The position numbers were made by a program, and so were the translations under genes. 64,000 nucleotides of DNA from positions 1,054,001 through 1,118,000 of the forward strand of contig CP064972.1 of NCBI GenBank assembly GCA_016699405.1, read 5' to 3'. This document shows, piece after piece, positions 33,560-42,932 of the stretch (within the stretch, counting starts at the first letter, position 1; the number at the start of each line of letters is the position of its first letter). This stretch comes from Holophagales bacterium. Its GTDB lineage: Bacteria > Acidobacteriota > Thermoanaerobaculia > Multivoradales > JAGPDF01. The notes under the pieces are model-generated. The model did no database searches. It was not told the DNA's origin and worked only from the letters and a program-made list of their open reading frames with translations.

Positions 33560-34207
33560 GTGCCGCCGAACCCGCCTCGCCGCCGCCGGTCCTTGTGTTG
33601 CCTCAGAGCCGCCGGTCTTCCAATCGTGATGGTGTTGCTCCTGGCGGGGGCGGTACGGGGAGCGGAACCGCCGCCTCAGGCGGCCTCGACACCGATTCGG
33701 GTGGAGATCCGTACCGATCTCGGGGTGATCGAGATCGCCCTCGAACCGACCCGGGCTCCGACGACCGTGGCCAACTTCCTGCGCTACGTCGATGCCGGCC
33801 GCTACGACGGTGGTCGCTTTCATCGCACGGTGCGGCCTGACAACGAGGTGCGCCCCGAGATCCCGATCGAGGTCGTTCAGGCCGGTGTGGCACCCGGGCG
33901 TGAGCTCGACGACTTCCCGCCGATTTCCCTGGAACGGACGCGTGACACCGGATTGCGGCATGTCGACGGGGCGATCTCGATGGCACGCGATGCGCCGGAC
34001 AGCGCGACCTCCGACTTCTTCGTCTGCCTCGGGGACCAGCCGGCGCTCGATTTCGGCGGTCAGCGGAATCCCGATGGACAAGGTTTCGCCGTCTTCGGGC
34101 GAGTGGTTTCCGGGATGGGGGTGCTGCGGCGCATCCAGGCGGCCCCGGCGAGCGGGCAGACGCTCACGCCGCCGATCCTCATCCGGACGGTGCGCCGCCT
34201 GCCCTGA
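33560..34207 (+). CDS. peptidyl-prolyl cis-trans isomerase, cyclophilin type, exported
   Basis: Catalyses proline isomerisation in protein folding. 215 residues from GTG 33560; GTG 33627 is an alternative that would still keep a hydrophobic N-terminus. A basic leader and hydrophobic stretch (about 18-34, ending VRGAE) indicate export to the periplasm. The cyclophilin domain (about 45-213) shows GVIEIALEPTRAPTTVANFLRY, the catalytic arginine in RFHRTV, GAISMARDAPDSATSDFFVCL and GFAVFGRVVSGMGVLRRI. The usual SQFFI is SDFFV here, and the loop after FHR is longer and lacks the MIQGGD motif, so activity may be altered. Confidence 0.88.
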   Translation: MPPNPPRRRRSLCCLRAAGLPIVMVLLLAGAVRGAEPPPQAASTPIRVEIRTDLGVIEIALEPTRAPTTVANFLRYVDAGRYDGGRFHRTVRPDNEVRPEIPIEVVQAGVAPGRELDDFPPISLERTRDTGLRHVDGAISMARDAPDSATSDFFVCLGDQPALDFGGQRNPDGQGFAVFGRVVSGMGVLRRIQAAPASGQTLTPPILIRTVRRLP

Positions 34208-34224
34208 TCGTCCATGATGGGGTG

Positions 34225-35094
34225 ATGGGACGGCGCGTCCTCGAGCTCTTTTCCGGTCTCGGCGGCTGGCGGCTGGCGCTCGGCGAGCCCGATCGCGTCG
34301 TCGCGGCCTACGATATCGACACTGGCGCCAACGAGGTCTATGCGCTCAACCACGGCGAGCGACCGCGCTCACGCGAGATCGCCTCGCTGTCGGCCGCCGA
34401 GCTCGCCTCCCACGGCGCCGACACCTGGGCGCTGAGCCCGCCCTGCCAGCCCTTCTGCCGCATGGGGCGTCGGCACGGGCTGACGGATCGTCGGTCGACG
34501 GCATTTCGGCGCCTCATGGAGCTCTTCCCGGAGAACCCGCCGGACAACCTGGTGCTGGAGAACGTCGAAGGCTTCCTTGGCTCGGACGCGCATGCCCTGC
34601 TGACCGAGCGGATGCGGGCTCACGCCATGAGTTGGCGCGAGCTGCAACTCTGCCCCAGCCGCTTCGGGGTGCCGAACCGCCGGCCGCGGGTCTACGTCGT
34701 TGCGTCGCGCCGCCCGCTGGCCGATCGCGAGCCTCCCGACCGCGAGCCGGCGGCGCTCGACCGGTATCTCGACGAGGTCGAGGACCCGCAGCTGTTCCTC
34801 GACGCGAGCCTCCTGGCGCGCCATCGCCCGGGAATGGACCTGGTGACGAGCGCCGCGCGACGCACCGCCTGCTTCATCGGCGGCTACGGGCAGCGCCTCT
34901 CGGGAAGTGGATCGTTCCTCGAAGGACCCGGCGGCGTCCGCCGGTTCTCGCCCGCCGAGATCGCGCGCCTCCTCGGCTTTCCCGACGGCTTTCACTTTCC
35001 CGGCGCGCTGTCGCTCGAGCGGCGCTTTCGCCTGCTCGGCAACTCGCTCTCGCTGCCGGTGGCGCGTTGGGTCGTCGGGTTGCTCGACGGCTGA
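34225..35094 (+). CDS. Dnmt2-type C5-cytosine methyltransferase (possible tRNA methyltransferase)
   Basis: 289 residues. All core motifs of C5-cytosine methyltransferases are present: SAM-binding ELFSGLGGW (7-15), catalytic PPCQPF with Cys74, ENV (112-114), FGVPNRRPRVY (motif VIII) and LLGNSL (271-275). Details are those of Dnmt2/TRDMT1: LENVEGF, TACFIGGYGQRLSGSGS (Dnmt2 has CFTKGYG..EGTGS) and FSPAEIARLLGFPDGFHFP. The hallmark CFT reads CFI. The DNA target-recognition domain is minimal, as in Dnmt2. Eukaryotic Dnmt2 methylates C38 of tRNA-Asp, and a Geobacter homologue prefers tRNA-Glu. No restriction endonuclease gene is adjacent, fitting a stand-alone RNA enzyme. The in-frame GTG at 34222 is an alternative start. 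Confidence 0.88.
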   Translation: MGRRVLELFSGLGGWRLALGEPDRVVAAYDIDTGANEVYALNHGERPRSREIASLSAAELASHGADTWALSPPCQPFCRMGRRHGLTDRRSTAFRRLMELFPENPPDNLVLENVEGFLGSDAHALLTERMRAHAMSWRELQLCPSRFGVPNRRPRVYVVASRRPLADREPPDREPAALDRYLDEVEDPQLFLDASLLARHRPGMDLVTSAARRTACFIGGYGQRLSGSGSFLEGPGGVRRFSPAEIARLLGFPDGFHFPGALSLERRFRLLGNSLSLPVARWVVGLLDG

Positions 35095-35119
35095 AGAACC
35101 GGCGGCAGGGCTCCCGCCT

Positions 35120-35136
35120 CCGGCACGCCGTGCCGG
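35120..35136. terminator. hairpin between convergent genes
   Basis: CCGGCAC-GCC-GTGCCGG, a perfect 7-bp stem with a 3-base loop, in the 60-base gap between the methyltransferase and the GGDEF-EAL gene. No T-run. Confidence 0.45.
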
Positions 35137-35154
35137 CGTTCGACAAACCGGCGG

Positions 35155-37206
35155 TCAGGTCGCCGGCGCGGCGTTCGGATCGACCGGCTTGCCCCAGAGC
35201 CAACCCTGTCCGAACTCGACGCCGAGCTCGGCGAGGATGTCGGCGACGCCCTGCCGCTCGACCTTCTCGGCGATCACCGCCTTGCCCAACGCGTGGGCCA
35301 CGGTGACCATCGCCTGAACGAGCGCCCGGTTGGTGGGGTTGCTGTCGAGGTCGTAGACGAACGAGCCGTCGATCTTCACCAGGTCGACCGGCAGGTTCTG
35401 CAGGTAGGCGAACGACGAGAACCCGGTGCCGAAGTCGTCGAGAGCGAAGGAGCAGCCGAGCTCCTTGAGCCGGCGGGCCCAGCGCTGCAGGCCGGTGATG
35501 TCGGCGATCGCGGCGGTCTCGGTGATCTCGAAGGTCAGCGCGCCGGGCGGCAGGCCGGCACGGACGACCAGCGCCTCGATCTCGGAGAGCAGGGCTGCGC
35601 TGCCCAGGCTCGACCCGGAGAGGTTGACGAAGAGGCGACTCGCCTTGCCGGAGGCGAGCAGCTCGACCGCCGTCTCCACCACCCAGCGGTCGAGCGCCGA
35701 GACCAGGCCGAAGCGCTCGGCGGCCGGCAGGAAGGAGCCCGGGGGGATCAAGCCGCCAGAGTCGTCGACCATGCGGACGAGCGCCTCGCCGCGGTCGCTC
35801 CCGGCATCCGGGAGAGCGACGATCTTCTGGACGACCAGCCGAAGCTGGCCGTCTCGCAAGGCGTCCTTGAGGCGGGCTGCCCATCGCCCGAGCTCGTCGA
35901 GCTCCGCCTGCTCGGCAGGCTCCTGGCGGTAGGTGACGATGCGATCGCGTCCGGCGGTCTTGGCGGCCTGGAGGGCGGCATCGGCGAGTGCCAGGGCCGC
36001 GGCGCCGGACCTCGTTGCATCGATCGGGGCGAGCCCGGCGCTGACGGTGACGTCGAAGACCGTCCCTTCGCTCTCGACCCGCACGGCGGCGGCGCGGCGC
36101 CGGAGCTCTTCGGCGAGCGCTTCGGCCTCTTCGAGCGTCGTCTTGGAGGCGAGCACCGCGAGCTCGTCGCCGCCGAACCGGTAGAGGGTCGCCCCCTCGG
36201 GGAGCCGCTCGGCCAGGCGCCCGGCGAGCTCGACGAGCAGGCGATCGCCGGTCGAGTGACCGAGCGCGTCGTTGAGCAGAGCGAAACGATCGATGTCGAG
36301 CATCACCAGAGCGCCGCTTTCGCCACTCTGGGCGGCCTTCTCGACATCCAAACGCAGCTGAGCCTGACTCGACAGACCGGTCAGCAGGTCACGGGTGGCG
36401 AGACTGCGGATCACCTCTTCCTGCCGATGCCGCGCGGTGGTGTCCTGCTTGACCGCGACGAAGTGCTCGATGCTCCCCTTGGCCCCGCGGACCGGGGTGA
36501 TCGTCATCTCCTCGAGGTAGAGCGAGCCGTCCTTGCGGCGGTTGAGCAGCTCACCACGCCAGACGCCGCCGGCGGTGATCGTCTCCCACATCTGTCGATA
36601 GAAGACCTCGGTCTGCACACCGGACTTGAGAATTCGCGGGTTCCTTCCCGCGGCCTCTTCTCGCGAGTACCCGGTCAGCTCGCCGAAAGCAGGATTTACC
36701 CAGAGGATGGTGCCGTTGGCGTCGGTGATCACGATTCCGTTCGCGGTGGCTTCGAGCGCAGCGTTGCGCAGCCGAAGCGCGTCCTCGGCCCGCCGCCGCG
36801 CGACGCGGGTGGCCCACGCCTCGCGGGCGGAGCGCACCGCATAGGGAAGGCGTGCCAACCGCTCCTTGAGCACGTAGTCGTCGGCTCCCGCCTTGATGCA
36901 ATCGGCGGCGGTCTCTTCGTCGAGCGAACCGGTGACGACGATGAACGGCAGCTCGATGCCCTGTTCGCGCACCCGGCGCAACGCGGCGAGGCCGTTCCAG
37001 CCCGGCAGCGAAAAATCAGCGAGCACGAGCTCGGGTTCGAAGGTCCGCAGCCGGTCGGCAAAGTCGCTCTCGGTTTCGACGCGGGTCCACTCCGGAGCGA
37101 GGCCGGCACGGCGCAGCTCGCGGATCTCGAGCTCGGCGTCGAGCGGCTCGTCTTCGAGGATCAGGATCCGGACCGATTCGCCGGAAGCCGGGTCGGAGCT
37201 GGCCAT
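35155..37206 (-). CDS. REC-PAS-GGDEF-EAL protein (cyclic-di-GMP turnover)
   Basis: 683 residues from ATG 37206. Receiver domain (about 12-130) with phospho-acceptor Asp64 in LVLADFSLPG and a DDYVLKE lysine. PAS domain (about 150-265), starting AALEATANGIVITDANG. Diguanylate cyclase domain (about 280-430) with FGGDEL in place of GGDEF. EAL phosphodiesterase domain (about 440-680) with GEALVRMVD, FVNLSGSSL, EITET, DDFGTGFSSFAYLQNLPVD and KIDGSFV, so the metal ligands appear intact; the later AEGVE motif is AEKVE. It is the last gene of an operon with a histidine kinase and a lone receiver, so phosphorylation probably controls c-di-GMP synthesis or breakdown. Confidence 0.92.
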   Translation of the reverse strand: MASSDPASGESVRILILEDEPLDAELEIRELRRAGLAPEWTRVETESDFADRLRTFEPELVLADFSLPGWNGLAALRRVREQGIELPFIVVTGSLDEETAADCIKAGADDYVLKERLARLPYAVRSAREAWATRVARRRAEDALRLRNAALEATANGIVITDANGTILWVNPAFGELTGYSREEAAGRNPRILKSGVQTEVFYRQMWETITAGGVWRGELLNRRKDGSLYLEEMTITPVRGAKGSIEHFVAVKQDTTARHRQEEVIRSLATRDLLTGLSSQAQLRLDVEKAAQSGESGALVMLDIDRFALLNDALGHSTGDRLLVELAGRLAERLPEGATLYRFGGDELAVLASKTTLEEAEALAEELRRRAAAVRVESEGTVFDVTVSAGLAPIDATRSGAAALALADAALQAAKTAGRDRIVTYRQEPAEQAELDELGRWAARLKDALRDGQLRLVVQKIVALPDAGSDRGEALVRMVDDSGGLIPPGSFLPAAERFGLVSALDRWVVETAVELLASGKASRLFVNLSGSSLGSAALLSEIEALVVRAGLPPGALTFEITETAAIADITGLQRWARRLKELGCSFALDDFGTGFSSFAYLQNLPVDLVKIDGSFVYDLDSNPTNRALVQAMVTVAHALGKAVIAEKVERQGVADILAELGVEFGQGWLWGKPVDPNAAPAT

Positions 37207-37213
37207 GGCGAGC

Positions 37214-37648
37214 TCAGCAGGGCGGCTGATTGATTCGCAGCCAGTAGCGTCCGACCTCGCCGACGGCGGCGACGAACTTCTCGAACTCCACCGGCTTGAC
37301 GATGTAACTGTTGGCGCCAAGCTCGTAGGCGCGCCGGATATCGGGCTCCTCGCGCGAGGAGGTAAGCACGACGACCGGCAGTTGGCGGGTTCGCTCCTCC
37401 TGCCGCACGCGCGCCAGGACCTCGAGTCCGCTGACCTTCGGCAGCTTGAGGTCGAGGAAGAGCACGCGCGGCAGGGGGCTGCGGGAGGCGACCTCGGGGC
37501 CGAAGAGGATCTCGAGCGCCTCGGCGCCGTCGCGGGCGACCTGCACCGGGTTGGCAAGATGGACGCGGCGGAACGCCCGCAGGATCAACTCGACGTCGTC
37601 CGGGTTGTCCTCGACAAGCAGGAGATCGGGGCTCTCGTTGCTGTTCAT
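37214..37648 (-). CDS. single-domain response regulator (Rcp1/CheY-like)
   Basis: 144 residues consisting of a receiver domain only. The acidic pocket is in LLVEDNPDD, the phospho-acceptor is Asp66 in VLFLDLKLP, the switch residue is in VVVLTSS, and the conserved lysine is in SYIVKPVEF. The NPDDVELILRAFRR segment is typical of the Rcp1 group that pairs with phytochrome-like kinases. The ATG overlaps the stop of the histidine kinase (ATGA), and the downstream GGDEF-EAL gene starts 7 bases after its stop, so it may act as a phosphate shuttle between the two. Confidence 0.93.
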   Translation of the reverse strand: MNSNESPDLLLVEDNPDDVELILRAFRRVHLANPVQVARDGAEALEILFGPEVASRSPLPRVLFLDLKLPKVSGLEVLARVRQEERTRQLPVVVLTSSREEPDIRRAYELGANSYIVKPVEFEKFVAAVGEVGRYWLRINQPPC

Positions 37649-40638
37649 TCCGCATCTCCTGAAACGGGAAGCTGGATGGTGAAGGTGGCGCCGCGATCGA
37701 CGACGCCCTCGGCGCGGACTCTGCCGCCGTGGCGCTCGACGATCCGCTGGACGAGCGCCAGGCCGACGCCGGTTCCTTCGAACTCGCGTCCGTGCAGCCG
37801 CTGGAAGACGCCGAACAATTTGTTGGCGTAGCGCATGTCGAAGCCGACGCCGTTGTCCCGGACTTGGAAGCTCGCCCAGGAACCCTCGCGGTCGCCGGTG
37901 ATTTCGATTCTACGACGCTCCCGACCCGCGCTGAACTTGATCGCGTTCGACAGCAGGTTGACGAAGACCTGGCGGAGGAGCGCGGGATCGGCCGAGACCT
38001 CCGGCAGCTCCCCCAGCACGATCTCGGTTCGGTCCCTTTCGTCCGCCGGCAGCAGCTCGTCGAGAAGCCCGTGAACGAGCGGCGTCACCTCCACCGGGAC
38101 GCGCTGTATCTCGTGCCGGCCCGCTCGCGAGAAGGAAAGCAAGTCGTCGATCAGCAGCCCCATCCGGTTGGCGCTCTGGCGCACCACCGCGAGCAGGCGA
38201 GTCCCCTCGGCATCGAGGCGCGAGGCGTGGTCTTCCTCGAGCATGCGCGAGAAGCCGTCGATGGCGCGCAGCGGCGCGCGCAGGTCGTGCGACACCGAGT
38301 AGGCGAAGGCCTCGAGCTCGCGGCTCTTGGCGACGAGCTCGGCGGTGCGCGACTCGACGCGCGCCTCGAGGCTGGCGTTGAGCCGTCGGATCTCCTCCTC
38401 GGCGCGAAGCCGTTCGGTGACGTCGGTGACCAGCACCAGTCGACAGGCCCGGCCGGAGAAGTCGACATCGTGGCTCCGGATCTCGACCGCGACAAGCGAG
38501 CCGTCGCGGTGGCGGTGACGCCATGGGCCGGAAATCTCGAGACCCGGGCGCGAGGACTGCAGGTTGGCCTCGAGCGCTGGAAGGTCCTCTTCCGGACGAA
38601 TGTCGCGCAGCGTCCGGGAGAGGAACTCCTCGCGGGTGTAGCCGTAGGAGGCCACCGCGGCGTCGTTGACCGCGACGAAGCGCAGGGTCTCGAGGTCGTA
38701 GACCCACATCGGCGCCGGGTTGCTGTCGAACAGATCGCGATAGCGTGCCTCGCTCTGCCGCAGTCGTTCGTCGGCAGTGGCCAGATCGAGCGCGAGCCCG
38801 AGGTCGCCGGCCAGCTCCTCGAGCAGGGCGACGATCTCCGGGACGAAGGCAGCGGGGTGATCGGCGTAGAGCCCGAGGACGGCGATCGCTTCGCCGTGCG
38901 AGAGGATGGGACAGGCAGCGCTCGAGCGAAAGCCGCGCTTGCGCCCCGCCTCGCGGAACGGCTCGAGGCGCGGATCGGTCTCCCAGTCCTCGACCACCGT
39001 GGCGCGACGCTCGCGGAAGGCGGTGCCGGCGGGGCTCTGTCCCAGCAGCGCGTCCGTGGCGAGGATTCGAACCTCGTCGAAATAGCCGTCGACGCGACCT
39101 GCCGACGCTGCCGGAATCAGGCGGCCCTGGGAATCCGGCACGGCGATCCATGCCATGGTGAAGTCGCCGTCGCGGACGATCGTCTCGCAGACCACGTCCA
39201 TCATGCGCGAGCGATCGCGTACCTCGACGAGGACCTGGTTGACCGACCCGATCGTACGGAGCAGGCGGTTGAGCAGGAGGATGCGCTCGACGGCCGCCTC
39301 GCGCTCGGTGGTGTCGCGCACCACGGCGACCAGCACCTCGCTCCCAGCGAGCTGGACGCGGCGCGACGAGACCTCGACCGGAAAGGTCGAGCCGTCGCGG
39401 CGGCGATGGCGCGCGGTGAAGTAGTCGCCGTCGCGCTGCGCCTTGGCGAGGTGGTGCGCGGCGGAGCCGCGTTCGTCGGGCACGCGCAGCTCGCTGGCGG
39501 TGAGCTGCAACAACTCCGCGCGCGAGTAGCCCCAGAGCGCTTCGGCGGCGAGGTTCGCCTCGAGGATCCGGCCGTCACCCGGACGCAGCCAGACCACGGC
39601 GTCACGCACCTGCTCGAGCACCAGTCGATGTCGCTCCTCGCGCAGGCGCCCCTCCTCGGAGGCCGCGAGCCGATCGGAGGTGCGGACGGCACGTACGAGA
39701 GTCAGCAGGCCGAGCGTGAGCGAGAGGAGCGCGATCGCCGCCCAGGTGTGCTCGCGAGCCTCGCCGAGGAGCGCTTCGGACCGGTCGACCTTGACCACCA
39801 GTCCCCAGCCCGTGCGCTCGATGCGGCGCAGGGCGGCCAGCACGCGCTGCCCGCGGTAGTCGAGGAACTCCCCGCCCCCGATTTCGCCGCGGGCGGCGAG
39901 CATCGCCGGCAGGCGCGAGGTCGCGGCGTCGGATGTCGAAAGGTCGCCGGCGACGGGGAAGCGAAGCGGCGACAGGAAGGCGAGTCGATCCCCCTCGACC
40001 CGCGACAGCAGGGACTCGCCGGTCTCGGTGATCACCGGCTCGTGGAGCAGGATCGGCCAGAGCGCGGTGGCCGGATCGTCCACGAGGACGACCCAGCCGA
40101 GCGGAGAACGGGCATGACGTGACGAGGTCACGGGAGAGAGGAAGACGAGCTGCCGGTTCCCGTCCGGTCCGACGAGGCCGACCCCGGACGCGAGCTGCGG
40201 AAGGGCGCGCAAGAGCTCTTCGGAGAGCTCTCGCCCGACGCCCGCTCGGACCTCGTGACGGGAATCGACGATGGCGACCGAGAGACTCTCCCAGCGGGTG
40301 CGCCCGACCTCGAGGACGTCGAGGAGATGCTGTGTCGCCTCGCCACCGGGAGCGGGTGAGGAGGCGCTCAGGGCATCGCGCACGCTGGGGAACGACGCGA
40401 AGACCGTGGCGTCGGCGAGCCGCCCGGCGAGGAGGCGTTCGACGGCGGCGACTCGCTCGTCGGCGATCGACGCGAGCTGCTTCTGGCGCTCCGCCCGGAC
40501 CATGCGGTCATGGCGCAGAAGCATCGCGCCGGAGGCGACGGCGACCAGGGCGAGCAGGGCGAGCGAGATCGAGTGCCACAACCGGGCGACGGATCTCGTC
40601 GGCCTCGTGGCCGCAGGCCGCGGTTCGTCAGCGGTCAT
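37645..40638 (-). CDS. membrane sensor histidine kinase with PAS and GAF domains
   Basis: About 997 residues. Membrane segment at about 20-42, a periplasmic sensor region of about 260 residues, and a second segment at about 305-325. PAS domain (about 340-450, VWLRPGDGRILEANLAAEALWGY), GAF domain (about 475-620, REVRDRSRMMDVV), and a second PAS (about 630-750, NPAPMWVYDLETLRFVAVND). The HisKA domain has phospho-acceptor His784 in SVSHDLRAPLR. The ATPase domain has NAIKFS, DNGVGFD and GTGVGLAL. It lacks a receiver of its own; the coupled genes downstream supply two. An in-frame GTG precedes the ATG by one codon. The ligand is unknown. Confidence 0.93.
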   Translation of the reverse strand: MTADEPRPAATRPTRSVARLWHSISLALLALVAVASGAMLLRHDRMVRAERQKQLASIADERVAAVERLLAGRLADATVFASFPSVRDALSASSPAPGGEATQHLLDVLEVGRTRWESLSVAIVDSRHEVRAGVGRELSEELLRALPQLASGVGLVGPDGNRQLVFLSPVTSSRHARSPLGWVVLVDDPATALWPILLHEPVITETGESLLSRVEGDRLAFLSPLRFPVAGDLSTSDAATSRLPAMLAARGEIGGGEFLDYRGQRVLAALRRIERTGWGLVVKVDRSEALLGEAREHTWAAIALLSLTLGLLTLVRAVRTSDRLAASEEGRLREERHRLVLEQVRDAVVWLRPGDGRILEANLAAEALWGYSRAELLQLTASELRVPDERGSAAHHLAKAQRDGDYFTARHRRRDGSTFPVEVSSRRVQLAGSEVLVAVVRDTTEREAAVERILLLNRLLRTIGSVNQVLVEVRDRSRMMDVVCETIVRDGDFTMAWIAVPDSQGRLIPAASAGRVDGYFDEVRILATDALLGQSPAGTAFRERRATVVEDWETDPRLEPFREAGRKRGFRSSAACPILSHGEAIAVLGLYADHPAAFVPEIVALLEELAGDLGLALDLATADERLRQSEARYRDLFDSNPAPMWVYDLETLRFVAVNDAAVASYGYTREEFLSRTLRDIRPEEDLPALEANLQSSRPGLEISGPWRHRHRDGSLVAVEIRSHDVDFSGRACRLVLVTDVTERLRAEEEIRRLNASLEARVESRTAELVAKSRELEAFAYSVSHDLRAPLRAIDGFSRMLEEDHASRLDAEGTRLLAVVRQSANRMGLLIDDLLSFSRAGRHEIQRVPVEVTPLVHGLLDELLPADERDRTEIVLGELPEVSADPALLRQVFVNLLSNAIKFSAGRERRRIEITGDREGSWASFQVRDNGVGFDMRYANKLFGVFQRLHGREFEGTGVGLALVQRIVERHGGRVRAEGVVDRGATFTIQLPVSGDAE

Positions 40639-40796
40639 CACACCGGTCCGCAGCCCGTCGGTCGGTCAACTGAGGGCCAGCGGTCCGGTTCGCCGAGGTG
40701 CGAACGAGAGTCGATGCGCCGTCTCGTACAGGTTGGGTCCATCCCTGCGGCTCCCCACCGTCGCGATCAGGATACTCCAGTCGACCTGCCGGCCGG

Positions 40797-42932
40797 ATGC
40801 CCTTTGTTAGAGTCGCCGACGTGGACCCGTCGCACGCCGCCGCCTTTGTTCTCTGCATCGAGGACAACGAGCTTCGGGACCAGGCGCTGCTGTTGATCGA
40901 GAGCATCCGCGCCTTCGCCGGGCGGTGCGCGTCGAGCGAGATCTTCGCCGTGGCGCCCCGGGCCTTCCTCGGCGTCGATCGAGAGACGCGCGCCCGTCTC
41001 GACGCGCTCGAGGTCCACTACCACGAAGCGGCGATCAACCGGATCGCTCCCTGGTACGGCAGCGCGAATCGACTCTTGGCTGCGGCCTGGGCGGCGGAAC
41101 GCTCGAGCGCCGAGGTGCTCTTCGTGCTCGACAGCGACACGCTGGTGCTGGGCGAACCGGAGCCGCCCGGTGAGGAAAGCGACCTCGCGGTGCGCCCCGT
41201 CGACGTCAAGGGCTGTGCGAGCGCCGGGCCGGACGACCCATGCGAACCCTACTGGGCCGCGCTCTGCGCCCTCGCCGGGGTGGGCGTCGAGGCGCTGCCG
41301 TGGGTCGAGACCGTCTTCGGCGGCGCGCGCGTGCGGGCCACCTACAACGGCGGCTTTTCGGCCGTGCGCCGGGCGAGTGGCATCCCACGAAGGGCGGCCG
41401 AGCTCTTCTTGCGATCCCTCCAGGCCGGGCTGTGGCCGACCGCGGGCAACCCCGAGCATGTCGTCGCTTCGACCGGCCGTGTCTCCTCGCTCGCCAGTCG
41501 CTACTGGGGGTCGAATCAGGCAGCGCTTGCCGTCGCCGCGTGGTCGTCGACGCGACGGGTCCGACTCCTCGACCGACGCACCAACGTGCCGCTGCACCTC
41601 CTTGCCGAGGCGGGAGCGGCGGAGCGCGAGTCGTGGCGCGACCTGCGCCCGCTTCATGTCCACTACCACCGGATGCTCGAGCCGTCGCGGCGCGCCGGCG
41701 CGCTCACCCGCCTTGCCGAGCTCGGCGTCTCGCGCGATCAGCTCGCGTGGATCGAGGCCCGCCTGGCGCCGAGTCGATCGCCTTCGGCCGCGCGGGTGCC
41801 CGCCGTCGCCGGCCCCTCCGCCGGCCGCGGACGCAACCAGGCGCTGGTGATCCTCGGCATGCACCGTTCCGGGACCTCGCTCGTCGCCAGCGCGCTCCAG
41901 CGCTCCGGCGTGGCGATCGGCGACGACCTCGATGCCGGTGGGGTCGGGAATCCCCGGGGGCACTTCGAAGATGGCGAATTCCGCCGCTTTCACGAGGCGC
42001 TGCTGGCCTCGGTGGGCGAAACCTGGCTGACCGCGAGCGAGCCGTTGCGCGTCGTCGGTCCCTCCTTCGAGCGGGCGGCCCGGGAGCTCGTCGCGCGACG
42101 AGCGGATCGGCCGCTCTGGGGTTGGAAAGACCCGCGGACCTGTCTCGCCCTCGAGCTCTGGGAGCGCCTTCTGCCGCAGGCCTGCTTCTTCGCGCTCTAC
42201 CGGCATCCGGTGGACGTGGCGTTGTCGCTCTGGCGCCGTGGCGGCGATGGCGAGCTCCAGCGCGACCCCTGGCTGGCGATGCGCGCCTGGGAGCTCCACA
42301 ACCGAGAGCTGCTCGCCCTGCGCAAGCGGCACCCTGCGCGCTGCTACCTTGCCCAGGTGCCGACGGTGACGCACGACCTGCCGGCTCTGGTCCGGGCGCT
42401 CGGCGAGCGATTCGACCTGCCGCTGCGCGACGACGGGGTCGCCGCGGTCCTCGCCCCTGCGGAGCTTGCACCGCGGCCCGAGCTCGGAGGACCGCCCTGG
42501 ACGGAGCTGCTCGCCGGCCCGCTCGAGCTCTATGCGCAGCTCGAGGCGGCGGCGGACCTGCCGGAATCGCCGGTCGAGCCGCGCGCCCTCGTGCAGACGC
42601 TGTCGAACGAGTTCCGCCGGGAGCTGCGGCTTGCCGAGACGCTGCTCTTCGCCCTGCTCGAGCGCTCGCCGGCGACACCCGAGGCGGCGGCAGCGCGTTC
42701 GAGCGAGCTGGCGGGTGAGCGGGCACGAGGCCGCCGCTTGGCGGCCGAGCTCGTGGAGGTCATCGCCGAGCGTGACCAGCTGGGCGGGGTGCTCGCCGAG
42801 ATCGAAGGCTCGCGCGGCTACGCCGCCGTCCGAGCCTGGTGGGCACTGCGGACGGGGCTGCGACGCGTCGGCTCCGGTGGGCAAGGGGCCAACCCTCGAG
42901 CCGGTCGCGGCGGCGATCACCGCCGATCGTGA
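40797..42932 (+). CDS. glycosyltransferase-sulfotransferase fusion protein
   Basis: 711 residues from ATG 40797. GTG 40821 lies 7 bases after TAGAGT and may be the true, leaderless start. The N-terminal GT-A domain (about 10-330) has AAAFVLCIEDNELRDQALLL and the metal motif FVLDSDTLVLG. The C-terminal sulfotransferase domain (about 365-600) starts at LVILGMHRSGTSLVASAL, which is the 5'-phosphosulfate loop for PAPS, followed by WGWKDPRTCLALELW and the 3'-phosphate motif ALYRHPVDVALSLWRR. A C-terminal helical tail has a coiled-coil look (about 620-680). One chain could both add and sulfate a sugar. The next gene overlaps its stop. Confidence 0.85.
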   Translation: MPFVRVADVDPSHAAAFVLCIEDNELRDQALLLIESIRAFAGRCASSEIFAVAPRAFLGVDRETRARLDALEVHYHEAAINRIAPWYGSANRLLAAAWAAERSSAEVLFVLDSDTLVLGEPEPPGEESDLAVRPVDVKGCASAGPDDPCEPYWAALCALAGVGVEALPWVETVFGGARVRATYNGGFSAVRRASGIPRRAAELFLRSLQAGLWPTAGNPEHVVASTGRVSSLASRYWGSNQAALAVAAWSSTRRVRLLDRRTNVPLHLLAEAGAAERESWRDLRPLHVHYHRMLEPSRRAGALTRLAELGVSRDQLAWIEARLAPSRSPSAARVPAVAGPSAGRGRNQALVILGMHRSGTSLVASALQRSGVAIGDDLDAGGVGNPRGHFEDGEFRRFHEALLASVGETWLTASEPLRVVGPSFERAARELVARRADRPLWGWKDPRTCLALELWERLLPQACFFALYRHPVDVALSLWRRGGDGELQRDPWLAMRAWELHNRELLALRKRHPARCYLAQVPTVTHDLPALVRALGERFDLPLRDDGVAAVLAPAELAPRPELGGPPWTELLAGPLELYAQLEAAADLPESPVEPRALVQTLSNEFRRELRLAETLLFALLERSPATPEAAAARSSELAGERARGRRLAAELVEVIAERDQLGGVLAEIEGSRGYAAVRAWWALRTGLRRVGSGGQGANPRAGRGGDHRRS

